Assembly (NCBI RefSeq): GCF_001306145.1
Contig: NZ_LGKO01000002.1
Location: 930,001-994,000, forward strand
Direction: 5' to 3'
From: Thermanaerothrix daxensis
GTDB taxonomy: Bacteria > Chloroflexota > Anaerolineae > Anaerolineales > Anaerolineaceae
Length of the DNA stretch: 64,000 bases
In this document: positions 51,948 through 59,838 of the stretch, one piece after another
How the letters are laid out: each line of letters opens with the position of its first letter
How positions within the stretch are numbered: position 1 is the stretch's first letter
Notes under the pieces: generated by a model
What the model was told of the DNA's origin: nothing
The model's input: only the letters and a program-made list of their open reading frames with translations
Databases searched by the model: none
Position numbers and translations under genes: made by a program

Positions 51948-52157
51948 ATGCAATCTGTAAAAAAATCCACATCTGAAATACGGCGGGGCGTTTATGTGTT
52001 CATCTTTTTGGCGGTCTTGACGGTCCTGGAATATTACGTCGGCACTCATGAAGGACCTGCCGTTATCTTGTGGGCCATTGCATTGCTCAAAGCCGCGGTT
52101 GTAATTCAGTTTTACATGCACCTGATGCGTGTCTTTCGATCACGGGAGGAGCATTGA
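51948..52157 (+). CDS. coxD: Cytochrome c oxidase subunit IV
   Basis: 69 aa, too short to be obvious but well supported by position. I choose ATG 51948 because GGAGG lies 8 bases upstream; an earlier ATG at 51924 overlaps the coxA stop. Two hydrophobic helices (about 14-32 and 39-60) with the pattern of the prokaryotic subunit IV family (YVFIFLAVLTVLEYYVG and LLKAAVVIQFYMHL). It lies between coxA and coxC, as in caa3 operons, and its stop TGA shares one base with the coxC start. Confidence 0.88.
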   Translation: MQSVKKSTSEIRRGVYVFIFLAVLTVLEYYVGTHEGPAVILWAIALLKAAVVIQFYMHLMRVFRSREEH

Positions 52158-52726
52158 TGAGCGCTCATGAATTAAGTCTGGAAGCCTACCGGCAACGTGT
52201 TGCTACAAATCGCATTGGCTTGTGGTTGTTTATCGTCTCGGATGCCTTTATGTTTGGGGCTCTGCTGATTACGCGCTTCTACCTTCTAGGTGGGCGCCGG
52301 CCCGAACTGGACCAGGCATTGGGGCTAATCGTAACCTCGGTGCTGCTAACCAGCAGTTTCTTCATGAACCGGGCGGAGGCAATGATCGCCGCTGGAAATC
52401 GGCGCGGTTTTTTGACTAGTACGCTCATAACTATGCTTTTGGGGATTGCCTTCCTGGTGGGTGTGATTGGATTTGAGTGGCGTCTTGCACCTTTTGGTCC
52501 TGGAGATGGGGCCGAAGGCGCTGTCTTCTATATGATGACCGGTATGCATGCGTTCCATGTTTTGACAGGTGTGATTTTCCTCTTCATCGTTTTTCGCAAT
52601 GGCCTCAAGGGACATTATTCTCCTGAGCGCCATTGGGCAGTGGAAGCCTGTGCGAATTATTGGCACTTTGTAGATGTGGTTTGGATTTTCTTCTACCCTG
52701 CTCTCTACCTGATAGGAGTGCTTTAA
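52157..52726 (+). CDS. coxC: Cytochrome c oxidase subunit III
   Basis: 189 aa, the short prokaryotic form with five helices. Starts at ATG 52157, overlapping the previous stop (TGATG). Typical features: the N-terminal LWLFIVSDAFMFGALLITRFYLL (E of E-x-x-F-F replaced by D), the LTSSFFMNRAEAMIAAGNRRGF loop, MMTGMHAFHVLTGVIFL, and WHFVDVVWIFFYPALYL near the C terminus. Stabilises the proton entry side of subunit I. Belongs to the coxBADC cluster. Confidence 0.95.
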   Translation: MSAHELSLEAYRQRVATNRIGLWLFIVSDAFMFGALLITRFYLLGGRRPELDQALGLIVTSVLLTSSFFMNRAEAMIAAGNRRGFLTSTLITMLLGIAFLVGVIGFEWRLAPFGPGDGAEGAVFYMMTGMHAFHVLTGVIFLFIVFRNGLKGHYSPERHWAVEACANYWHFVDVVWIFFYPALYLIGVL

Positions 52727-52728
52727 CT

Positions 52729-53343
52729 GTGGGCATGCGGCAGTATGGGTTGTTGATCGGGACCGGAATTTTGGCGGGGGTGTTGCTCTTGAGCGGGTTG
52801 CTCTTCCCGTCGCGAACTCAATTCCGTGGTTCGTTGCTGGATCCGCCTCTTCCCGCACCCGATTTTTCCCTTGCTCAGGCCGATGGTACCCTCTTTACCC
52901 TGAGTGCCCAACGGGGCAAGATCGTCCTGCTTTTCTTTGGCTATACCTATTGTCCGGATGTGTGTCCTACAACGTTGGCTGATCTCAACGCCGCCCTGAA
53001 GCGGCTCGGCAGACAGAGCAAGAATATTCGGGTGGTTTTTATCTCCGTTGACCCCCGCCGTGATACCCCACAGCGCGCTCAATTTTATGCATCCGCCTTT
53101 AATCCCGGCTTTGTTGGTCTCTCAGGAGATGAAACAGAACTTCAACCTATCTGGCAGGCATATGGAGTTTATCGGCTTGTGCGTGATGAGGAGAGCCGTG
53201 GAAAGGATTACCTCGTGGATCATTCCGCACGAGTTTATCTGATAGACGCACAGGGGAATTTACGCCTGACCTATGCCTTTGGCACCCCGGTTGACGACCT
53301 GGTGAATGACTTGCGGTTGGTTTTACGGGACATTCGGCCATGA
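52729..53343 (+). CDS. SCO1/SenC-type copper chaperone
   Basis: 204 aa from GTG 52729, with AGGAG 10 bases upstream inside the coxC end; an ATG 6 bases later (52735) is the alternative. An N-terminal helix (about 8-25) anchors a thioredoxin-like domain outside. Copper ligands C75 and C79 (GYTYCPDVCPTTL) and H165 (LVDHSARVYLID) are all there. SCO proteins deliver copper to the CuA site of CoxB, and this gene lies downstream of coxC. Overlaps the next gene by 4 bases. Confidence 0.92.
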   Translation: MGMRQYGLLIGTGILAGVLLLSGLLFPSRTQFRGSLLDPPLPAPDFSLAQADGTLFTLSAQRGKIVLLFFGYTYCPDVCPTTLADLNAALKRLGRQSKNIRVVFISVDPRRDTPQRAQFYASAFNPGFVGLSGDETELQPIWQAYGVYRLVRDEESRGKDYLVDHSARVYLIDAQGNLRLTYAFGTPVDDLVNDLRLVLRDIRP

Positions 53344-53855
53344 GTGCGACAGCCAAAGCGGCGCTTATGCGCCTGGCGGTTACGTTTCTGATTGGGCTCT
53401 TGGTGGGCGTTCTGGTGGGGGAGGGAGCGTATTGGTTGCTGCGTGGCGAAAGCGAAAACGCCCCCCGCACCATAGAGATTGTCATTCCACCGGGTACGGC
53501 GGCCCAAATTGCGAAAGGTGGGGCGGGGCCGGTCCTTCCTCCCATGGTTTTTACCGAAGGGGATGTTTTGGTTGTGCGTAATGAGGATAATGTCAGTCAC
53601 CAACTTGGCCCCCTCTGGATTCCTCCGGGAAGCGCCGCCTCCCTTAACCTGGACCGTCCAAGCGCATATAGTATGGCTTGCTCGTTTCAATCTTCACAAA
53701 TTTTGGGGATAGATGTGCGTTCGCGCATCCGCCCGATAGATCGTTTTCAGGGTATTTTGGCAGTCTTGATCCCTACCTGGATGCTGTTGTGGGTTTATTC
53801 GCTGGTGGCGGTACCTCTGCCGGAAAACCCGGCTTCTCAATCACCTATGACATAG
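53340..53855 (+). CDS. Membrane-anchored cupredoxin-like protein lacking one copper ligand
   Basis: 171 aa. A first hydrophobic helix (about 9-27) and a second near the C terminus (about 136-158) flank an extracytoplasmic domain. In that domain NEDNVSHQLGPLWIPPGS and YSMACSFQSSQILGI line up with the ligand strands of single-copper cupredoxins: H87 and C114 are present, but the following His is a Gln (CSFQSSQ). The fold assignment is from pattern only. Overlaps sco by 4 bases and is 7 bases from surf1, so its role is probably in oxidase assembly or copper handling. Not a family I can name. Confidence 0.8.
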   Translation: MSATAKAALMRLAVTFLIGLLVGVLVGEGAYWLLRGESENAPRTIEIVIPPGTAAQIAKGGAGPVLPPMVFTEGDVLVVRNEDNVSHQLGPLWIPPGSAASLNLDRPSAYSMACSFQSSQILGIDVRSRIRPIDRFQGILAVLIPTWMLLWVYSLVAVPLPENPASQSPMT

Positions 53856-53862
53856 AGCACGT

Positions 53863-54654
53863 ATGAAAACGCGTGGATTTCTTCGCTGGGGTTTAACCAC
53901 CTTTCTGGTTGTGCTTGGTGTGGTTATCATGATCCGATTGGGATTCTGGCAGTTGGATCGGTTAGCGCAGCGGCGGGCTTTTAATGAGCGAGTGTTGACG
54001 GCTCAATCTCTGCCCCCTTTAAATCTCAACGAAGAACCATTGCCCATCGCCCAATTGCCAGACATGGAATATCGTGAAGTTCTCGTGATCGGAGAATATG
54101 ACCACGCAGATGAGGTTTTGTTGCGCAATCAGGTTTGGGAGGGGCGGCTCGGATTTCATTTATTGACGCCACTGCAAATACAGGGAACCTCCTGGGCAGT
54201 GCTTGTGGATCGCGGGTGGCTACCGTATGAGGAAGCCCAGCTTCCAGCGCGTTTGGCATATCAGGAGAGAGGGGTGGTATTGGTCAGAGGAGTCATTCGC
54301 CGCAGTCAAGAGCGTCCAGATTTTGGAGGTGTACCGGATCCAACTTTAGCACCTGGTCAATCGCATCTGGAGGCGTGGAATGTGGTCAACATTACACGCA
54401 TTCAGCAGCAAACCCGATTGCCCCTGCTGCCGGTTTATATTCAGCAAGCCCCTGACCCTGCCTGGCAGGGCTTACCCTACCGCACCTTACCAGAGGTGGA
54501 AATTAGTGAAGGGCCGCATTTGGGTTATGCCATTCAATGGTTTACCTTCGCCGCGATATTCGGATTGGGGTATCCGCTTTTTATCCGGCGACAGTTACAT
54601 AACAGCGCTAAGCAAGCCCGTGAGAGGAATCAGGAGGACGAGGAAGAAGGATGA
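53863..54654 (+). CDS. SURF1-family oxidase assembly protein
   Basis: 263 aa. Helices at the two ends (about 11-28 and 225-244) bracket a large periplasmic loop, the SURF1 topology. Conserved GFWQLDRLAQRRAFNERV after helix 1 and VDRGWLPYEEA and HLGYAIQWFTFAAIFGLGYP at the C terminus match the family, as does the EYREVLVIGEYDHADEVLLRNQV segment. SURF1 proteins help supply heme a to subunit I. Ends in a charged tail and overlaps ctaAB by ATGA. Confidence 0.93.
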   Translation: MKTRGFLRWGLTTFLVVLGVVIMIRLGFWQLDRLAQRRAFNERVLTAQSLPPLNLNEEPLPIAQLPDMEYREVLVIGEYDHADEVLLRNQVWEGRLGFHLLTPLQIQGTSWAVLVDRGWLPYEEAQLPARLAYQERGVVLVRGVIRRSQERPDFGGVPDPTLAPGQSHLEAWNVVNITRIQQQTRLPLLPVYIQQAPDPAWQGLPYRTLPEVEISEGPHLGYAIQWFTFAAIFGLGYPLFIRRQLHNSAKQARERNQEDEEEG

Positions 54655-56432
54655 AAAAACAGATTGGGCATTGGATTTATGGGATGGTCTTTGGTTTTCT
54701 GGTGCTGGCGGTTTACAGCGGGTATGTTGCCCGTTTTACTGAAGTCGGACAAGCGTGTGTTTCCCACTTGAGTTGCACGTTTATTCTTGGCCAACCTGCA
54801 ACTTGGCTGCCATGGGTGGCCCTAGCGCACCCCATTCTTTCATGGCTAGCGGCTGGTCTGGTAATCGGTTGGGGCGGTTGGCGACTCTCGGTTGGGCGGC
54901 AGGGTTTGTCCTCGTTTGAACGCTGGGGGTTAATTAGCGGCATCTTAATGCTGGCTCTTCAAGGTCTAGTAGGAGTCGTTCTTCACAAATCGGCCTGGAT
55001 GCCACCGAGGCTGTTGCACTTGGGGTTGGGATTAGCGGCTATGACCGCCCTGGGATTAAGCGCTCTCTCTACCCTGTCTGCCTTTCAGAACCCTATCGGT
55101 GGGAGCACCGGGTCGAATAAGCGCCTGGCTTTGCTGGGGTTAGGGGTTGTGGGGCTAACATTTGTGCTTATGGTAAGCGGTTTCGCTAATGGGTTGGATG
55201 AGGGAAGCCGGGCCTGTGGTGGATGGCCGTTGTGTGGTGGCTCCCTGGTGCTTGGCAACTGGGGGTGGAGCACGCTGATTCATCGGCTGATAAGCCTGCT
55301 GGTTCTGGTGGGGATGATGTATTTGATCATAAGAGTTTGGCGAGACTATGATGCCGATCCGCTGATTTTGCCTCTGGCCACGGCTGTTGGTGTGCTATTT
55401 ATAGGGCAAATTGGCGTCGGAGGATGGATGGTTGGACGGGGATATCCTGCCGACATGGTAGCATTGCACGCTCTTAACATTGTAGCCCTGTGGGGGGTGC
55501 TGATTGCCCTGGTCTATGGGTTGTGGACGCGTTCTCCGCGATCCGCTGAAAAGGGCTCTGATACAACGCCTTTGCGCGTGCGGCTTAGGGCCTACTTCCT
55601 TTTGAACAAACCGGTGATTGTGGCACTTCTTCTGGTCACAACTTACACTGGGATGGTGCTGGCGGCCAAAGGGATGCCCGACTTGCTCTTGACCTTCTGG
55701 ACGCTTCTGGGAGGTGCCCTGGCGGCTGGGGGAGCCAGTGCCATTAACCAATACATTGACCGTGACGTAGATCGTCGTATGCAGCGGACTGCCAGGCGCC
55801 CTATTCCTTCTGGCATTCTGACCCCGGCTCAAGGTCTGGCTTACGGGGTGGCGGCGTGTCTGGTTGCCTTCTTCCTTCTGGCTGGCAAGGTCAATTTGCT
55901 CAGCGCGTTGCTTGCACTGGCCGGAATGATCTACTACGTAGGAATTTATAGTCTATGGCTCAAACCCGCTACGACGCAGAATATTGTGATTGGGGGAGGT
56001 GCGGGGGCGATTCCGCCTTTGGTGGGTTGGGCGGCCGTCACGAATGACCTACAGGTGCCGGCTCTGTTTCTTTTCGCCATCATTTTCTTCTGGACACCCC
56101 CCCATTTCTGGGCTCTGGCGCTGGTGAGGCAGAAAGATTACGCTCGTGCTGGCATCCCGATGTTGCCAGTGGTACGAGGGGAAAAGGCGACCCGTTGGCA
56201 GATTTTTATATACACCCTGGAATTGGTTGCACTGACGTTACTGATGCCGCTTTTCAATCTGACCGGCCGTTTTTTCCTGGTCACGGCCATACTTCTAGGG
56301 GCATGGTTGATATATGCAGCCTGGCGGGTGCTGCACCTCCCTGGTCATCGCCCGGCCTATCAGATGTATCGCATCTCCAGCATGTACCTTGCGCTGGTCT
56401 TTCTAGCGCTGGTGGTAGATGTCCTAATCTGA
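54651..56432 (+). CDS. ctaAB: Fused heme A synthase and heme O synthase
   Basis: 593 aa. Residues 1-295 are CtaA/COX15: eight helices with the four His that hold heme b and heme o/a (H60, H123, H211, H273), and two cysteine pairs (C36/C42 and C189/C195) seen in the Cys-containing class. Residues 308-593 are CtaB/COX10, protoheme IX farnesyltransferase: LLNKPVIVALLLVTTYTGM, the Asp-rich NQYIDRDVDRRMQRT with N366, D370 and D374, then YSLWLKPATTQNIVIGG. The product converts heme B to O and O to A, with no hand-off between polypeptides. Last gene of the cox operon. Confidence 0.95.
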   Translation: MKKQIGHWIYGMVFGFLVLAVYSGYVARFTEVGQACVSHLSCTFILGQPATWLPWVALAHPILSWLAAGLVIGWGGWRLSVGRQGLSSFERWGLISGILMLALQGLVGVVLHKSAWMPPRLLHLGLGLAAMTALGLSALSTLSAFQNPIGGSTGSNKRLALLGLGVVGLTFVLMVSGFANGLDEGSRACGGWPLCGGSLVLGNWGWSTLIHRLISLLVLVGMMYLIIRVWRDYDADPLILPLATAVGVLFIGQIGVGGWMVGRGYPADMVALHALNIVALWGVLIALVYGLWTRSPRSAEKGSDTTPLRVRLRAYFLLNKPVIVALLLVTTYTGMVLAAKGMPDLLLTFWTLLGGALAAGGASAINQYIDRDVDRRMQRTARRPIPSGILTPAQGLAYGVAACLVAFFLLAGKVNLLSALLALAGMIYYVGIYSLWLKPATTQNIVIGGGAGAIPPLVGWAAVTNDLQVPALFLFAIIFFWTPPHFWALALVRQKDYARAGIPMLPVVRGEKATRWQIFIYTLELVALTLLMPLFNLTGRFFLVTAILLGAWLIYAAWRVLHLPGHRPAYQMYRISSMYLALVFLALVVDVLI

Positions 56433-56438
56433 TTGATG

Positions 56439-56485
56439 AGAGGGGGCCTTGACAGGGATATCCTGCGAGCGCCCCCTCTTTCGTT
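56439..56485 (+). terminator. Terminator of the cox operon
   Basis: Stem AGAGGGGGC/GCCCCCTCT (56439-56447, 56471-56479) with a 23-base loop and a short T-rich tail (TTTCGTT). It lies between two convergent genes and may serve both. Confidence 0.65.
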
Positions 56486-56486
56486 G

Positions 56487-57728
56487 CTATCTTTTCCGAA
56501 CGGGAATCACGAGGTCAAGCGGGTAATCGGCAAGGCGGGTAATCTGCCCATCATGGAGCACCGCGTAGGTATCCTCCAAGCGTACTCCCACCCCTTTTTC
56601 GGGGTAGTATAGCCCCGGCTCAATGGTGAAAACCGTGCCGGGTGCAAGGATATCTCGCGATTCATTGGAATAGGCTCCGCTAACCGGATATTCATGAACA
56701 TGCAGTCCCAATCCATGTCCCAGGCTGTGGACATATCCCTCTTGGGTAGCGGGATTCGTGCGTACAGTGGGGTGTCCCATGGCTTCGAATAACTCGCAGG
56801 TGCGGTCATGATAAACCTTGAAAAACCGGTTGGGAGTCAGTTCTCGCACAATTTGGTGATACACGGAGAGCACTTGTTCGTATAGGTGAAGGGCTTCGTC
56901 TGTGGCAAATCCCAAGCACCAGGTGCGTGTAAAATCGTAGAAATACCCTCCTCCGGATTCATGGGGAAAGATATCGAAAACGATGGTTTCCCCCAAGCGT
57001 AGGACGTCGTTGGGGTTCCCCGTACTATGGGGGACTGCGGCATCACGTCCAATGGCAAAGATGGTTCCCTCAGAGTTTTCCGCTCCCTGTTCGGCCAGCC
57101 ATAAGTTGATCTTTCGCTTGACCTCGCCAATGGTAAGTGGTTTGCCATCTGCTTTAACTAAAATCCCATCCTTGGCTCGATGCTGACTCAGGAAGTCGGC
57201 TGTTTGAGCAACAACCCAGGTGGTGATTCGTCCCATTTGTCGAATTCGTTCAATCTCGTCTTCATCCTTGGTCATCATCGCGGTTAGAAGTATGGGGTCA
57301 TCTGCGAAACCAATAAAATCCACTTCTGGCATTAATGTTTGCAGTTGCTTGACCAGGTCAAACTGCGGTCCGAATTCAATCTTGCCATAAAGGGCAATAC
57401 GGCTGTGTCCGAGATCCAAATCTTCCAGAATCTTCCGGAAGCGCAGGGCCGTGGCGTGCGAGATATCTCCATTAGCCTGTTCATAAAATATCTTGAAAGG
57501 ATACTCGTCATAACAGCGCGTCATTAGCCCGGTTTTGGCGGCCTCGTCGCGCTCCATAGCCCGGTAGAATAAAACGGGCGGTTGATCGCGGCGCTTGAAA
57601 AGATCGGCTCCGGTGAGAGATGCGCCACCACAGAAGTAGCGCATAGCAGGATTGTGGGTGGTAGGCCCCATAATCCACAGGGCATCTACATCGTGAGTGT
57701 GCATCAGATGGTCCAGGTCTTTTTTCAT
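56487..57728 (-). CDS. M24-family Xaa-Pro aminopeptidase-like metalloprotein
   Basis: 413 aa from ATG 57728, preceded by GGAGAG; the frame extends to a TTG at 57740. C-terminal pita-bread fold: two metal-binding Asp in FDIFPHESGGGYFYDFTRTW, the His in VHSLGHGLGLHVHE, and two Glu in FTIEPGLYYPEKGVGVRLEDTYAV. The N-terminal half is of the creatinase/prolidase type. Members remove N-terminal residues before proline or split dipeptides. It is downstream of selA by about 30 bases on the same strand, so co-transcription is likely although no functional link is evident. Confidence 0.9.
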   Translation of the reverse strand: MKKDLDHLMHTHDVDALWIMGPTTHNPAMRYFCGGASLTGADLFKRRDQPPVLFYRAMERDEAAKTGLMTRCYDEYPFKIFYEQANGDISHATALRFRKILEDLDLGHSRIALYGKIEFGPQFDLVKQLQTLMPEVDFIGFADDPILLTAMMTKDEDEIERIRQMGRITTWVVAQTADFLSQHRAKDGILVKADGKPLTIGEVKRKINLWLAEQGAENSEGTIFAIGRDAAVPHSTGNPNDVLRLGETIVFDIFPHESGGGYFYDFTRTWCLGFATDEALHLYEQVLSVYHQIVRELTPNRFFKVYHDRTCELFEAMGHPTVRTNPATQEGYVHSLGHGLGLHVHEYPVSGAYSNESRDILAPGTVFTIEPGLYYPEKGVGVRLEDTYAVLHDGQITRLADYPLDLVIPVRKR

Positions 57729-57758
57729 GGTGCTCTCCAAGGTATGTGGAATGTGGAT

Positions 57759-59135
57759 TTACTTCAGGATATTTTCCTGGCTAATGAGTTGGCGCAATTC
57801 ATCCAGGAGGGTTTTTTCTTGATCTAACAGCACGGTGCGGGGGTCAAACACAACCTGGTCGTTCTCGATTCGGGCTATGATGGGAAGTGGACGGTTACGT
57901 AGCCATTTCAGCACTCGGGTGGGGGATTTTACTGGGAGGCTGAGCAGGTGGGTGGGCAATGTTTCGCCTGGCAGACTGCCCCCGCCAACAGTTGAGTACC
58001 CAGGGGTCACGAAGCCTGCATCAAGCTCGGCTTGCCAGTGCTCTGCTCTTTCTTTCAGGACCTCGCTAGATTGGGAAATCATCTGCCAGATGGGGATTGC
58101 ATGCTCCCAATCGCCCCTCAAATAGTGTATCAACGTAGCAGAAAGGGCAGCCAGGGTGATCTTATCCGCACGTAGGGCACGGGCAAGCGGGTGTCGTTTG
58201 ATTTTTTCAAGTAGATCCTTTTTACCGACAATGATCCCAGCCTGAGGCCCTCCTAGAAGTTTGTCGCCGGAAAAGCATACCAGATCGGCGCCTGCCGATA
58301 GGGATTCCTGCACAATTGGTTCATGAGCCAAACAAAATTGAGCCGTATCAATGAGGGCACCCGAACCTATGTCATCCACCAGTGGAATCTGGTAGCGATG
58401 GGCCAGTTCTGCCAGTGCAGGGAGAGGAGGTTCTTCGGTGAAACCAATAATGCGGAAATTAGAATGGTGAGCGTGTAAGATCACGGCGGCTCCAGAATCA
58501 CGCAGCGCGTTCTCGTAATCCTCAATACGAGTGCGATTGGTGGTGCCCACCTCGAGCAAGCGTGCCCTGGATTGGAGCAGTACCTCGGGGATGCGAAAAC
58601 CGCCCCCAATTTCAATGAGTTGTGAGCGAGCAATGAGGACATTACGTCGTGCGGCTAAGGAACTGAGAACCAGTAATACCGCAGCAGCATTATTGTTGAC
58701 GACCAAAGCGTCTTCGGCATCGGTTAGTTGGGTTAGCAATTGGGCGGCATGGTGACTGCGAGTGCCTCGCCGTCCCTCGTCGAGATCGTATTCCAAGTTG
58801 CAATAACCTTGGGCGGTTTCGAAAATTGCCTGAAGTGCGCTTTGACTCAGTGGGGCACGTCCCAGATTGGTATGTAGAATAACTCCTGTCGCATTGATCA
58901 CTGGCTTGAGGGAAAGGGCAAACCAGGCGTTCAGCAGGCTCTGAGAGTGTGTAAAAATGAGCTCAGGGGTAACCTCAATCTCTTGTCCCTGCACGAGCCT
59001 GGCACGCAATGTGCTCAGGGTTTCTCGTAGAGCTTTCAGGGTCATAGGGCGGCCAAAGGATTCGATGAGCGCGGTGGCCGCTGGAAGGCGAAGAAGTTGA
59101 TCAACAGATGGAATCTGGCGCAAATCAGGATTCAT
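57759..59135 (-). CDS. selA: L-seryl-tRNA(Sec) selenium transferase
   Basis: 458 aa, the normal SelA length. It converts Ser-tRNA(Sec) to Sec-tRNA(Sec) using selenophosphate. N-terminal VDQLLRLPAATALIESFGRPMTLKALRE and INATGVILHTNLGRAPLS are family marks; the PLP lysine is in CFSGDKLLGGPQAGIIVGKK, and HAHHSNFRIIGFTEEP also matches. It shares an 11-base overlap with the upstream membrane protein. selB, selC and selD are not in this window. The presence of selA predicts that the organism makes selenoproteins. Confidence 0.95.
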   Translation of the reverse strand: MNPDLRQIPSVDQLLRLPAATALIESFGRPMTLKALRETLSTLRARLVQGQEIEVTPELIFTHSQSLLNAWFALSLKPVINATGVILHTNLGRAPLSQSALQAIFETAQGYCNLEYDLDEGRRGTRSHHAAQLLTQLTDAEDALVVNNNAAAVLLVLSSLAARRNVLIARSQLIEIGGGFRIPEVLLQSRARLLEVGTTNRTRIEDYENALRDSGAAVILHAHHSNFRIIGFTEEPPLPALAELAHRYQIPLVDDIGSGALIDTAQFCLAHEPIVQESLSAGADLVCFSGDKLLGGPQAGIIVGKKDLLEKIKRHPLARALRADKITLAALSATLIHYLRGDWEHAIPIWQMISQSSEVLKERAEHWQAELDAGFVTPGYSTVGGGSLPGETLPTHLLSLPVKSPTRVLKWLRNRPLPIIARIENDQVVFDPRTVLLDQEKTLLDELRQLISQENILK

Positions 59136-59541
59136 GAGGGGTGTTATGAGGGCGCCATTGAGCGCGTTCGATCAGACGTAACGAGAGTTCAAGGATTAGG
59201 ATTCCCAAACATAAAAGCATACCAAGCGTCAGGCTCAAAACTCGCTCCAACTGCAACCAGGCTAATAGATCAAAGAGGATGCCAGCCCATAAGGCTTCGC
59301 GCAGAATGGTCCCGGTTGAGGGTGGGATTTGGGAAGAAAAGCGCCAGTTTAAGAAATATACTGCAGGTAATGCCAACCCGGTAATGCCCAAAGTGCCCAG
59401 GAAGAAAAAGAGCCAGCGCGGGAACAGCGTGGGGAGGGTTTGGGTGATCAATAAAGCCAGACCACCCAGCCCCAGGCCGGTAAATAAAACAAATGGGATA
59501 AAGAACGAGGAGAAGGGAGGAAAATGTTCGTTGCGAGTCAC
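59125..59541 (-). CDS. Small membrane protein, four helices
   Basis: 138 aa from GTG 59541, with AAAGGAGG 7 bases before it; a TTG at 59559 overlaps that site. Four hydrophobic helices at about 15-35, 45-65, 82-100 and 104-122 with short polar loops; no known domain. It precedes and overlaps selA by 11 bases, so it is translated together with it. The function is unknown; a link to selenium metabolism would be pure guess. Confidence 0.75.
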   Translation of the reverse strand: MTRNEHFPPFSSFFIPFVLFTGLGLGGLALLITQTLPTLFPRWLFFFLGTLGITGLALPAVYFLNWRFSSQIPPSTGTILREALWAGILFDLLAWLQLERVLSLTLGMLLCLGILILELSLRLIERAQWRPHNTPHES

Positions 59542-59592
59542 CTCTTGACCTCCTTTCAAGATTATATCGCACTTATCCGTGCGAATTTAGCC

Positions 59593-59620
59593 TTGCAAAT
59601 GGAGAGTTTTGTAGTAGAAT
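59593..59620 (+). promoter_or_regulatory. Promoter of the methionine operon
   Basis: TTGCAA (59593-59598) and TAGAAT (59615-59620) with 16-base spacing, about 33 bases before the SAM riboswitch aptamer. Transcription starting near 59627 would include the riboswitch. Confidence 0.55.
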
Positions 59621-59659
59621 TTGCTCCAACAACTGAATAGCCAGAGCCGTTCTCTGGCG

Positions 59660-59821
<162 letters not shown>

Positions 59822-59838
59822 ATTAGCGCGAGGAGCCT

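Noticed and set aside
52633-52728. Extension of the SCO frame into coxC
   Set aside because: Antecedent codons overlap coxC; GTG 52729 has a ribosome site and gives a proper anchor helix.
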